Positions 1-11,370 of a DNA stretch of 64,000 nt are shown in pieces. Both the position numbers and the translations under genes were made by a program. This stretch comes from Eunapius fragilis. Lineage: Eukaryota; Porifera; Demospongiae; Spongillida; Spongillidae. Under the pieces are notes generated by a model. That model was not told the DNA's origin, made no database searches, and was given only the letters and a program-made list of their open reading frames with translations. Numbering within the stretch: position 1 is the stretch's first letter; each line of letters starts with the position of its first letter. The DNA is taken from assembly GCA_963681505.1 (NCBI GenBank), contig OY811984.1:4993878-5057877 (forward strand), read 5' to 3'.

Positions 1-109
1 GTTTAATACACTACAATAAAGGGAATGTTCTGGAGTAGTTCAGCATATGATATCATTATATTAGTAAGGTACGGTGAAAATTTCATGACTTTTCTTCCTG
101 CAATACTTA

Positions 110-3100
110 TTATTGTGTCGGTGTAGAGGCATTTTTGCATCTGACATGTAGGAGACATTTTCGTAATATATCTCCAAAGTTGACAACATATAGAAGTTGA
201 ACACCAGGATATGCTCCCAGACATATTTGCAGGGTAATCCATGTACCAGGGGTAGCCAGAGTTTCCAAATCTTCTATAATAGCATCACAATTTGAGCTAG
301 TATCTTTTACTGCACATGCTGCAAAATAATAAAAGATAGTACGAAAATACTGCTGTACGTTTCTGGCATATATGCTGTTCGCTGCTACAATTGATGCTCC
401 AAGAAGTATGAAATAGCTGAGAAGAATGAGGATCCTTAGGTCTTCTGTATGTCGGTATCCTGCTGCATTAGAATTTTTTCGCTTCATGCAATTGTGCTGA
501 TAAATAGAAAAATAGTGAAGTAAATCTTACATATTCATATTTGAGAAATTACCTTGATAATGATCAGATAGGAGATATAAAGTAAGGGTCCACCAATACA
601 AATGATAACAGTGATCACTAATGCAAATGAGTAGTAGTGGGCATCTTGGTTTTTCATAAGGCACACAACTTGTGGATAAGTGCAAGTCAAAAATCCCTCA
701 GTCGAAAATGCTGCAATTACAGGAATGCAAGGTAGCAACACCGCCACCAGTATGACTGCAAGATGAATTAGCTTGCTCTTTTCAAATCCTCGAAAGTGGA
801 GAGGAAACTGCATTTTCATAAAAATCACGCTTACATGACATAACCACAAAACAGCCATATGAAGGACAATGTAGTAGTAGAAGCTTCCTGTAAACAGTTT
901 ACAGTCAGTATGTACACCGTCACAGAAGTACAGTAACATAACACACAACTAACTATTTAGAAATTCAATCGCATGTTCACCTCAATTTAATAAGGCAATG
1001 ACAATAACTGACTGATATAAACTCGAAAGTCATTGTTTATTCCCCAACACCAAAGGGCGTGGAGAACAATTTTTGTTTTGACAATTAGTCAATTCAGCTT
1101 TTCATTTGTACAAGTCTTTAATAATTTATCTGTTTGGCCCGAGGCTTTGAAGCCCTAAAGTATGATTTCCTTGTCTGTCCTTCCAGCAGCTCGTCAGAGC
1201 CGAACTACCCAGAATGTAAACTAAATGCAGATTTAACTAATTTCTACTAGTTTTGCTTCCTCTTTACTCACTTGTTTTTGCAATTCATTTTTAATTTATA
1301 AAATGCGCTGCAAAACTCTTTTAAACCGAGGCCAAAGATCACCTATATTTAGCTAGGGAAAAGACTTCGTACCCCACGTGCTATTTAAGTAGAATAGTTG
1401 TTTTTGAAGGCAAGAACCTTTCAAATAAGGTTATGTTTCTGTTTGCGCTCCTGTATTATGTGTTCACTTTTTAAAATTATTAACATTATTAATATGGGAC
1501 AGTTCATGAAAAAATTTCGTGATCCAAATGTTATAGCCGGAATTCCATTGCGTTTGAAAGCGCTATTAAGTCAGACGTCCAATTTTCGAGACTTCATTCT
1601 GCACCATTTCTCCATGGTAAAATATATTTTTGTTGCTCCGTGCCAGAGTACGACGTCCGATACCCCATGCATGCACAGGGCTGCAGCCGTAACTTTAATT
1701 CGGCAGGAGTAATCAAATCGCTTTATTCTATTTCTACTTCATCCGTTACGGAGATATAGCTATGCAAAGTGCGTGCACGGTTCCCGCGCCAATGATTTAA
1801 GCAGCTCAGTGTATGGGAGGCAGGTACCTAAATCATTGGCGCGAATCGAGCGGGAAACCGTGCACTCACTTTGCACATGCAGCTATATATCTCCGTAACG
1901 GATGAAATAGAAATTAACGAACCGAACAAATCAATAGGTGCAGGACCTCTACCTAGAAACCAAGAAAGTTATGGCGGTTCAGGGCTATCAAACGTTGTAA
2001 TACTGGCACTGCAAGACCTCACAGTGTATTTTACCATAGAGAAATGGTGCAGTAGGAAGTCTTGAAAATAGGACGTGAATAGCGTTTACGGTTCGGACGT
2101 TATAACGATGCAAATGCGATTGATTTTTTTTGGATCACGAAAATTTGCCGCGCAATATATATTTACCTGTTATAGAACAGTACATTGTTGGTTTTTTAAC
2201 TGCCTCTATGAAATATTGGCTGCTGCAAAATAATTTTTCGCGATCCAGAAATGACGAACTTAAAGCAATCAATGCTATGGTGATGAGATGAAGCAGTTCA
2301 GCAGTTAAGTGGTAATTCCAAGACACACTATGCTTATACCTAGTGCCACACTTGGTATTGCTATATAAGGAATGAGAATAGCAGGGAATACAAACCTGAA
2401 GTAAGACAGCACCATGTGTGGTTAATAACCATATAAACATACACCATGCACTCTATAATATTTACATCGTCTTACGCCGTACATATGAAGATATAACCAA
2501 CAGTATTGAAGAGGCAATTGCTACAAGTGCTGCCATAGTTTGAATCACAAAGTCAACTTCTGAAACATCATTTGAATAATACTTCATTTTGACACACAGT
2601 GGTGTACATGTTCCATTGATCGAGACAAACGTGTCACTGCAGTTTATCAGTACTGAAGCAGGGGTGGTTGTTGTTATTGAAACATTCATGAATGTTAGGT
2701 TCATCTCTAAACGCAATAAAGGGATCAGTTTTGATAGCAAGGAATGATACAATTGAACAACAGACCTGATGGGGGAAGGCTTTCACACTTTGGAAGTTGG
2801 TTATTTAAAGGAGACTTCATAGCCAACTGCCACTCAGTTTTGCATACATCTGTAGTAATAGAAATACATTCCTCTCTGCTAATTGTTGCATTGGAGCCAC
2901 AAGGTGGGAACAGGTACAAACACATCAGTGGTTCTAAGCGCATCCTGCACATTTGGGAGGCTCCTAATGTTCGAAGAGCAGAATTTATCAATCTAGCAGT
3001 ATCTTCACTGACCTCTTGATTAACACTCGAGTTGATGGCAATATAGCTATCATTACATGACAGGCAGTTGTTGTGTTGCTTTAGCACTTCAAAGCATGTG

Positions 3101-3141
3101 GACTTTGTATATTTAGTACATCCTGGTAGTGATGCTTTGAG
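110..3141 (-). CDS. Frizzled-like (class F) seven-transmembrane receptor, 5' end missing
   Basis: Six exons can be joined in frame on the minus strand: 2766-3141, 2466-2706, 2340-2395, 2167-2274, 553-887 and 110-496 (stop TAA at 110-112). The first is a cysteine-rich extracellular domain with the Frizzled-type pattern around MCLYLFPPC. The second has a Cys-containing linker and TM1 (VIQTMAALVAIASSILLVIS). The third and fourth join over a 65-bp intron to give TM2 and the REKLFC loop; the fifth carries TM3 to TM5 (ending LLYISYLIIIK); the last carries TM6, an extracellular loop and TM7. Family members are Wnt or orphan receptors of the plasma membrane. The cytoplasmic tail after TM7 is about 20 residues (RKCLLHVRCKNASTPTQ) and lacks the KTxxxW Dishevelled-binding motif of canonical Frizzleds. 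The signal-peptide exon should lie upstream of 3141 but I could not identify it. Family assignment is secure; orthology to a particular FZD or SMO is not. Confidence 0.85.
1511..2145. mobile_element. Fold-back (long inverted repeat) MITE in receptor intron
   Basis: The two halves are imperfect inverted copies. The left end AAATTTCGTGATCC (from about 1513) mirrors GGATCACGAAAATTT (to 2145). Inner arms such as CTTCATCCGTTACGGAGATA (about 1738) mirror TATCTCCGTAACGGATGAAA (about 1887-1906), and each half also carries GCACCATTTCTC near CATGGTAAAAT or its complement. There is no transposase. It lies in the intron between exons 4 and 5 of the Frizzled-like gene, ending 21 bp from that intron's 5' splice site. 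A diverged copy is present around 10850-11370. No clean target duplication was seen. Confidence 0.8.
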
Positions 3142-3279
3142 CTGCATTAATAATATCACTTTCATACATACAAATTAAAAGAAAACTGTAAAGGATGTAT
3201 GAAGGTAATGTATCGCTTAATATGGGGGTGAGCTCGCATTCACATACATATGCAACACACACTCCCCCCAACACACACG

Positions 3280-3283
<4 letters not shown>

Positions 3284-3343
<60 letters not shown>
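3284..3343. repeat. (CA)n microsatellite
   Basis: An uninterrupted CA run of about 30 repeats lies upstream of the receptor cysteine-rich-domain exon. Open frames across it in both directions are only His-Thr or Cys-Val translations of the repeat. Confidence 0.95.
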
Positions 3344-3346
<3 letters not shown>

Positions 3347-4461
3347 AAACACATGTCAAAGCCCAAGCCATTAAGGGGTTTGTAAGGGAGGAAGGGAATG
3401 TCATTACCCCTGAGTCCAAAACGACCATGATAATAATTTGCCTTAACCTTTTAACTTTGCATGGCACCTATGTTCTCTATAACTGCTTTGTTATATTAGT
3501 TTACCCATCAGTGGCCTAAATTATTAATTATGCGTTCATTAAAATTGCACGCGTCAACTCTTCATGTTGTTACATATCGCGTTAGGTTCCTTTTCGCTGC
3601 AACGCGATCCATATACATATGCACACAAAGCACTCCAATCAATGAACATTTGAACAATGCCACTGCGAATACAAGAATAAACAGCTGACTAATTTTAATT
3701 TTGACAGCGTTCCAAATGGCGATGGCAGAAAGGGTTCTAAATATAACACCGTGCGTACATCGTAGCAAGTTAAGGTTTTCAATTTGTATATGCCAACCAA
3801 ATAGTCCATTCTGTTCAGCCCTTTTTAGATGTTTCTTTACACAAATACACCATAAATTACCCTATATCACTAACCATTATGTTGGAATATTCAAATTCAG
3901 CTTTTTTACGACGATAAAGGATGGAATTTGCTACTTAAAATTTTCATTACTTCTAAATGCATTTCATTTTGATGACAGGTTTGCAACATTAAATACGCAC
4001 TTTGAAAGCCTATTTTCTTCTGTATACTGAAGTGTACTGTCATAGTTAACGTATTCTGTATGGGTAATTTTTTATTCTGAAAGCAGAGAAAACTGAGATA
4101 GAAAAATTGAAATGTACCGCCTAACCTCTCACGGCGAGGAGACTGGGGAATGCAATTAAAAAATTGTTAACGTAGTTGTAAAGTTTTTACAAACAGAAAA
4201 AATACTAACAATTTTTTTTTACTGCACTATAGCAACCGTAATTAGTAGCAGCGTGAAAAAATGGTTCAGTTTTGTACTAAGTATACATCATAGATGAAGC
4301 ACAAAGTATTTATAAGAGGTCCGTTTAAGCCAAATTTTCCTCACCGATGGAAAAAGTCTAAGCGTTCAAGGGTTCGATGGATGCACAAAAACAAATGTTA
4401 ACTTAAACAAACTTCCTTGTTTTACTGACGAAAACTGGTAGAATACGAATGGTAATACCAC
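3344..4461. other. No gene recognised
   Basis: AT-rich sequence between the CA repeat and the piggyBac relic. It may hold the missing 5' exon of the Frizzled-like receptor. A hydrophobic minus-strand frame near 3570-3700 is a weak candidate, but I saw no convincing ATG-signal-peptide-donor arrangement. Confidence 0.4.
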
Positions 4462-4911
4462 TTGCGGTTGATGTACACACCTCGTGCTGATAGGGCACCT
4501 AAAGCTAAAATGTTGAAAAGTGGCGATTCTGTCACTTGTATCGGCATACAAAGTCGTAGGTATGCCGATACAGTGACAGAATCTATCGATGATTTTATCT
4601 TTCCTGCTCCGAACTTTGGAACCAGGTTTGGTATAAGCCAAAACCGTTTTTATGACATGCTTCGTTATTTACGCTTTTGCCCTGAGTCTGAGTACATAGA
4701 CAAAGAGGACAAATGGTCACCAGTAAGAAGACTGATCAAGAGCTTTAACGAACGTCGCGCAGCCACCTTTTATTCAGGCTGGTCCATTTGTGTTGATGAG
4801 TCTATGAGTTCCTGGAGAGGAAAAGATGGCAATTATTGCTCTGACAAAAGCAAGCGATGGCTTCAAGAGAGAGATGATGTATTTTCTGGAAGTATATCAA
4901 TCCAACAGTGA
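4462..4911 (+). pseudogene. piggyBac-like transposase fragment (DDE_Tnp_1_7 type)
   Basis: A 149-codon open frame carries a stretch typical of piggyBac-derived transposases: FGISQNRFYDMLRYLRFCPE, then KWSPVRRLIKSFNE, then GWSICVDESMSSWRGKDGNY, whose VDES is the expected first catalytic aspartate region. The intact family is about 500-600 residues; here the N-terminal part, the later catalytic aspartates and the C-terminal cysteine-rich region are absent. The similarity ends soon after GKDGNY, the last 20 or so codons look unrelated, and the downstream sequence to 5242 has no recognisable continuation. This is a truncated, probably dead copy. No flanking TTAA pair was established. Confidence 0.75.
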
Positions 4912-5335
4912 GCTATGTATGTGCTTGCATTGATTGAAACTGTTAGAGTTTCACTGTCACCATTGTTCAAGTATTGATGGGACTCAAAATGCTTTTTTGG
5001 AAACACCTGTGTTAACAGTTTTCACAAGCCCAGTGAAATGTAGTCCTTTGTCACGACAAGGCATTGCAGTGGTAACGCTTGCAAAGGCAGAGCCACCATT
5101 TATCACCTACCCAGAGCCATGCCATGGTTGGATAAGACATAAAGAACTACATCTGTGCCTGCTTTATTATATTCTTCCATCACTTCCAGCATCACTTATA
5201 TTTCACACCACCCCTTCATGCCGTGAGGATAGCCATCTATAAAGTTATGTTATGGGTGGGTACTGAAGTGGTGTACCAGTACACGAAGAGGACAAAACTA
5301 GTCATATCCAGAAATGAGCGGTCAAAAGTCAGAAG

Positions 5336-5770
5336 TAATTAATTCGCGGTTTGCGAATAACGAATATTCACGTATATCTTCCCATAGACATGTATGGGGT
5401 ACTTGAATACCAAGCACGCCAGATTTTTCTCAGCATTTACCATGAGGGATTGTTAGTACACTACATTTGCCATGATTTTTAGTAGGGTCGCCGTATTTTT
5501 CCAAATTAAGGTGGCACTTCTCTGGAGTGTCATAACAATGTCCTCGATGTATGGTTATACCATACGCTTCCTAGGGAAGCGACGTCTTAAATAGGAAAAA
5601 TACGGCGACCCCACTAAAAATCATGGCAAACGCAAATGTAGTGTACATGTACATATACTAACAACCCCTCATGGCAAATGCTGAGAAAAATCTGGCGTGC
5701 TTGGTATTCAAGTACCCCATGCATGTATGTACGGGGAGTATTCGTTGATTCGCAAACCGCGAATTAATTA
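5336..5770. mobile_element. Palindromic MITE with about 180-bp inverted repeats
   Basis: The left end TAATTAATTCGCGGTTTGCG (5336 on) is repeated in reverse complement at the right end (CGCAAACCGCGAATTAATTA, ending 5770). The complementarity continues inward through TACTTGAATACCAAGCACGC, CAGATTTTTCTCAGCATTT, GCCATGATTTTTAGT and GGTCGCCGTATTTTTCC, leaving a short centre of about 80 bp. There is no coding capacity. The ends are compatible with a TA or TTAA-type target duplication, which cannot be told apart from the AT-rich terminus. Confidence 0.85.
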
Positions 5771-5785
5771 TTGCAAGCGTGGTTA

Positions 5786-6010
5786 ATCTCGTTCCCAGAC
5801 CGTATTTTTAATTGAAGTTAGAATACGGCCTGGTAGCGTGGCAATGTTTTAATGCGCATGCGCTAGGCCAAGACCAATCGCATACTGTAGTAATTTTGTC
5901 TGTAAATTTTCCGTATACTACTTTCTCAGCGCTACCTTTTTCTGATCCCAGGCCGTCGCACCCGTAGAATTTCATAGTGCTCCATTTCGAAATACACACC
6001 GTGCACACAA
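5786..6010 (-). repeat. Dispersed repeat related to the 13.2-13.9 kb element
   Basis: The sequence from the Tctcgttcccagaccgt boundary to the GCTCCATTTCGAAATACAC stretch resembles 13240-13480 over most of its length: the same GTTAG block, the GGCCTGGTAGCG block, GCGCATGCGCTAG, TCCGTATA, CAGGCCGTCG/CAGACCGTCG and GCTCCATTTCGAAA. It is a truncated copy holding only one end of that element. Confidence 0.7.
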
Positions 6011-9000
6011 AACAGTTAACGCAACTAGGCCTACGTCAGAGATCTATATATTCTGCTTTGATGCTCCTTCCTGGAAAATTTGCGGTGCGCTAGGTCCGCC
6101 ACGACCCATTATAATTCTAATGAATTTGCGACATCACTTCCTTAATGGGTAATGAATGGACCGCGGAGCGACCGGCCGCCCATGCACACCGCTTTCCAGT
6201 GGTAGGGCAGGCAGAACCTAGAGATTTGAATTGGAGTGGTGCATGGATTCGGAAGCGGTGTAGAAAGTGACCCCGGGTATTCAGTCGACCATCAGGATAA
6301 CCAGGCTTGTGTAAGTGGCCAATTAGGATATAGTAACAGCAGCGAATTTATTTGCAGGTACAACTACTGAGATACAAAATACATACAAGCACAGAACAGG
6401 CAGGTCACACGACCTGTTGGAGACACAATTCTAGAAGAGTCGGCAGACGCCAAGGAACTGTGCAAGCGTTGGTTATTGGATTAACCATGCAGCTCGTTAC
6501 ACTTGCAAGGATACCCAACTACCAAACCCTAGCTTATAGCCGCTCCCTCAGTCACTGACTATATTTATTATTATTATTACTTAATTCGCGTCTCGCGCAC
6601 GAATCATTACAGTATATAACTTCGGTGGAAGCAGCCCGTACACTTCCCGCACCAAGCTCACTGACTGATATAGTTTCAGACCATTAAGTTGTAGTGGTCT
6701 CTCGCCATACGTGATCTTTATGTATATTTTACATCCCCGTGTACAGCAAAAGTGTTTTTTTTTTCCGTTCGGACATTATATTTACATATAATGGTTACTG
6801 GCACGTGTTACAAGATAAGTAGAAATAATTAAACTCCTTTTGATACACGTATATAAAAGAGGCCGCGCTAGCAGAGGTATTAAAGCGCTCTCCGTGTGTT
6901 GTATTCAATTAACAAGTGCGGATTAACATTTATAGCTGGCTTGCATGCAATTTAAATTAACCTCATATGTCTCGGCCCAATTAATATGTAGCTATACGTG
7001 GCAGTAAACTGCTAACTTGTGCTAGAAAATACAGGCATTACTAAATGTTACAGGTATCAGCCAAACGCGAAAAAGCGTTTCTTTTTATTTTTTCTTGCTG
7101 TGCACCGCGGTTGTAAAATTTGACCATGCGATGACATAGAGACAATGATTGAACAAGGGAGAGTGGCTTTTATATATTCATCGAATGCCGTGTAATTATA
7201 ATAGCGTATAGTATAGGTTCATGTGAAAGAAATTAAGCACCGACGGTATACAGTTTCTCTTACCTGGTTCGCGCGAGAAGGGTTGTACACATAGAGCACC
7301 ACAGGTATACAGAGCAAGGCCCAGATGAATGCCACTGCACCGCACTTACATGCAACTTCGATAAATTTTCCGCCCGTCATATGCAGTATATGAATGGCGC
7401 GGCAACCTGCAATGACAGTATACAATGCATGCGCATGCATGGTCTATGTCATATAGTAACGAAGCTGCATAGAAGCGTTGTTCCGAGTACAGCGGTGTGA
7501 AGTTTGACAATACAAAGCACGTTTTCCAAGTATATATGTCATTTTCATGCTGTGGTGCATGCAAGCATTGTTTTCCACGTGCGCATCGGTTTGACTATAG
7601 AAGCATTATTATATTCTGATTACAGCATGACAGGGGATTCAGAAAGCCATGCGTGCTCTTAATCAGTTTCAAACGATACATGTCTAAGGCCTCCATGATG
7701 GCAGTCAACAAAGAGTAAGCCCAACCGGAATAAGAAGTTCATGTATTGTCCACATTCATTTTGCCGCGTGTTTACATTGGAGATGAGTTTGGTGAAACAG
7801 AAGAATCTGTAGACTTAGTCAACGAAGTATTTCAGTATCTGAAAGATGGAAAGTACCCGGATGCCACAAGAGAAGTATTAGATGAAAGAAGAACGTGAGA
7901 TTTGTGTTTAAGGATGGTGTGCCGGCCTAATTATTATCCTGCGTGTTCCGTGGTGCACAATTGTATATCGAAACAAGGGGGGTTTTTTTGTGTGTTCCTC
8001 CATTTCAGCATTTAACCCCGACACCTCGACAAAATTTAAAACAGCCTCCACCAAACCCCAGCAATGGAAACATTATTGAACAGTGTGTAGGAAGACAATT
8101 GCCCCTGCACTTTTGCTTTTGGGGGGGGGGGGGGGGGGGGGGGGGGGCATTGCCCCCCGTTTATTATACAGTACTACCTTTACGTAGTAGTGTACATGTA
8201 TCACTATGTATGCATGACGACCCCCACCCCCCTTTCCAGCTAGGTACAGCCCCCCACACACACACACACACACTTTTTGTATCAGGCCTATGGAACTGCC
8301 GTATGTAGCAAAACTTTTCACCAGGGTGCGAGCCGTGTAGTCGTGTAGTCATGTAGTCAGCAATGAATTATATTTCAGCGCCCCCTATAATGTGCGATCC
8401 AAAGAAACTCGACCCTGGACCCTAATTAATATACCTACGCGCTCGCCATTTGGAGGGAGGAGGAGGGGGGAGGAGAAGAGACGTTGGTTGGTTTAAACGA
8501 TTGATATGCCACCGGTTCTGTTTGTACAGGTGTATGTATATGTGTATTCAGAAGAGGAGAACCTGAAAAGTAAAACATTGTAACTCAACAATGTAAATAC
8601 GAGTAATTATTCTCAAATATGTTTTATCATAGTACTATATGATATGTAGTGGTCATATAATTTGATTTTCATTAACCAAAAGTAAAAGTGAATTTATATG
8701 CTGGAGACAATTACCATTTTTAATCGTGCATGTCACTGAATGTTGATAATGAATTTTCATTGATTGGCTCCCAATTAATCTACACCTCAATAATAATGTC
8801 TATAACAATTCTTCCTTAGTGTTAACATGTTCTACTCCATGTCTACTGCTGTAAGTTCTGATTGTGCACATACAGTGCGCAACTGTCATCACATATGATT
8901 ATAGTTTTTAGCAATATATTGAAATCATTACTAAAAGCGGCAACACAAACTATCTAAAGAATCATTTTGCACCACTATTATGAACGTTAGGTATTATTGC

Positions 9001-10019
9001 ATTGCCGGCTCACTTGGGGATATAGCTGAGCAAAGTGTGCGTGCAAGCTTGAATATTTTTTAAATTAGAAAACTGATTCAAACTGGTAATAACGTTCATG
9101 CATGCATGAAATTTTTTTGTCTCCATAAACACTTGCTGTACACTGTGCTAGCAGAGCTCTAACATTAGCCCTTAACTGATGAACTGGGATGAATGTTTGC
9201 TTACAGGTTTCAAATCGGCAGCATTAGTAATTCTTAACTGCAAGGGGGTACAGATCCATGCAACCAATTATCTTGCACTTGGGGATCCCTAACAACATGT
9301 TTCATTAATTATTTCAAGCTTCTAAATATTCATTGTCTCGTGCTAATCTTGTTCCATACACAACAGCTGAAACACCTTCACACTCATTCATAATCATAGA
9401 TTGATCAAGATTTGATAACTCCAGTTATCAAACTTCAGCAGTACATTTTGAGCTTCCAGAACTAGATTTAATAATTACAATTGCACTAAAAGGTGTATCC
9501 ATGATCTTATGAAATATAAATAGTCATTAGTTTTAATTACCTTATGAGAATTATGATTGATGCATGCACATTCACAACGACCTTATTGTGGTTACCTCTT
9601 AGGTACAGCTAGAAAAAAGCAATGCAATCTTAGCCTCATTATGCTCAATATTCATGTTACTATACTTGTATTACACCTATACAATGTCATTCTTAAGAGT
9701 ATTTTCATCAGGGTGATCAATGATATAGCAGAAAGCAATATTGAAAGGAACCGTTTATTGGTCTGAATACATGTACGTGTCAATTCCCTTGGCACAAGCA
9801 TTTCAGGATTAAATACTCGCTCCATGCATGGTGATAATTGATGCACCTTGACTTGCGTGCAGATGTGATGCTGCACACAGCAATCACCATTCGTTGGTGT
9901 TGTGTGGTATACACATTGTTCATGTCTTGCAGTACATTGCAGCCATATTCCTGCATACATATCATGACAATCTAAATAAGGCCTTCTTGCTACCACTGGT
10001 GTCTTCTTATTTCTAACAT
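6011..10019. other. Long gene-poor stretch
   Basis: I see no convincing gene. Contents are a 27-base G run at 8121-8147, a short CA run near 8260-8273, and AT-rich sequence from 8.5 to 9.6 kb. A small plus-strand frame at about 7776-7899 reads GDEFGETEESVDLVNEVF and continues acidic/basic to a stop; it looks protein-like and may be an exon or transposon relic, but I cannot name it. A minus-strand open frame at 9652-10062 is discussed with the relic at 10020-10476. Confidence 0.5.
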
Positions 10020-10476
10020 ACCTGCTGGGGTGTTCAGCAAGCAGAACAATATCATGAGCCAATGATTCATCTACATCTATTATCGACTATGCCTATGGTC
10101 CATTCGATGCCTTTGACAACTAACGGGTCGATTGATGGTGGTTCCCCGCCTTTTTTCATTTCTGGTTCCGCCTCTGCTAGCTCTTCTGCGGCAGCTCTTC
10201 GTCTGAATCATGTTCAGCTATGACTACATCATCTTCGATCTCCTCAACAGACCCAGCATTCTCTAGTACCTTAAAACTGTGAACGGATTCGCCGATTTTG
10301 ACATCGTACCAGTGTACCCTCCATTTGCACCAACGTCCACTACCCTCTGAAGCTATAATTTCACCTGAAATCTTTTTGGCCTTTGCATTAGCCCCGTAGC
10401 ATTGTGTAGCTAGCTTTTTGCCCTTCGCCGCTGCTGCAGTTGGCTGTACTCTGTCCCCGACCTTTGGCGCTTTCAT
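10020..10476 (-). pseudogene. N-terminal part of a transposase-like gene, frameshifted
   Basis: A true ATG at 10474-10476 opens a frame beginning MKAPKVGDRVQ, followed by a small basic/aromatic domain (SGRWCKWRVHWYDVKIGES) and an acidic run (EEIEDDVVIAEHDSDEELP), stopping at 10177. Shifting frame at that point continues an apparently related chain (EELAEAEPEMKKGGEPP, then IDPLVVKGIEWT), and a further shift reads DVDESLAHD near 10060. This looks like the charged N-terminus of a mobile-element protein, possibly piggyBac-like, broken by at least one frameshift. The catalytic region is missing. Beyond about 10020 an open frame to 9652 continues, but I do not recognise it. Confidence 0.45.
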
Positions 10477-10849
10477 TGTACCGAAGCGTAAATTTTCAGT
10501 ACAACTGCTGCCCTATTTTTATTCACACCCCAACTCCAGGTAATGAAATTGGAAAAACACTTCCTGAATACGATCATTAGTACGCTAGAGATCAATGCCA
10601 ATAGGTTTTTAACGCAAATCACTCTAGCTCCACGAAAGACAAATCGAAAACAAAAATTGATAACCCCGGTTATCGTACGATAACTGGGGTTATCATTGAT
10701 CAATGTATGGATAAAAATGCCATATATACCAGCCTGAGAATTATCACTTGCAAGAAATTAAATTTCAAGAATATGTCGTAACGTTGCAATGTTTCTAGGT
10801 ATTCCGCTGAAGGCTATCCAGACGGCATTTAGTCTAGCTCCTCCATAAA

Positions 10850-11370
10850 TATACATGGTTTTTTACCCCTGTGCCAGTGGGGTATCGGACTTTATACTTA
10901 GGACACAGAGCATATGCAAGACACAAATATATACTTTCCCATAGAGAAATGGTGTAGTGTGCAGTGGCGGAAACCGGGGGGGGGGGGCCCTTTCAAGCCC
11001 GCAATGAATTATTATTATTAGTACATTGCAAAGTAAAGATGAAATTCGTATCACAACTGTAGCTGTGCGAGCAACAAACGGCAAGCAGTATCATAACGTT
11101 ATGTTGTGTTTTGCGCATGATTTAATAAAAAAATGTTGGCGGCTGGGGCTCCGCCCAGACCCCCTGGGCGGGAGGGATACCCCTCCCGCACCCTCCCCCG
11201 CTTTAATGAATATTAAATAACAACCCCCCCCCCCCCCCTTTTTCTGAAATTCTGGATCCGCCCCTGAGTGTGAAGTGTTGAAAATAGGAAGCTAATAGCG
11301 CTTACCGTTCGGAAGACATATCGCATTCTTTTTGGATACATTTTACATCGAATTGAAATTTAATAAAATA
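10850..11370. mobile_element. Degenerate copy of the 1.5-2.1 kb fold-back family, interrupted by a nested element
   Basis: Flanks of the nested element match the right half of the 1511-2145 element: CATAGAGAAATGGTG on one side; GTTGAAAATAGG, AATAGCG and CGTTCGG on the other. A GGGGTATCGGACTT block near 10877 corresponds to the complement of the GTCCGATACCCC block near 1655. It is more degraded than the first copy. Confidence 0.6.
10962..11266. mobile_element. CAGNGGCGG-ended MITE with 6-bp target duplication
   Basis: The element runs from CAGTGGCGGAAACC to GGATCCGCCCCTG, inverted termini of the CAGNGGCGGATCC type. It is bracketed by the direct repeat AGTGTG at 10956-10961 and 11267-11272. 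Interior: long G and C runs and a GGGGCTCCGCCCAGACCCCC stretch; no coding. It is inserted in an older fold-back element. Such ends are common in hAT-related elements, but the duplication here is 6 bp rather than the usual 8. Confidence 0.75.

Noticed and set aside
6352..6558. Small 68-residue frame
   Set aside because: No similarity recognised, no splice or start context, composition like random sequence.
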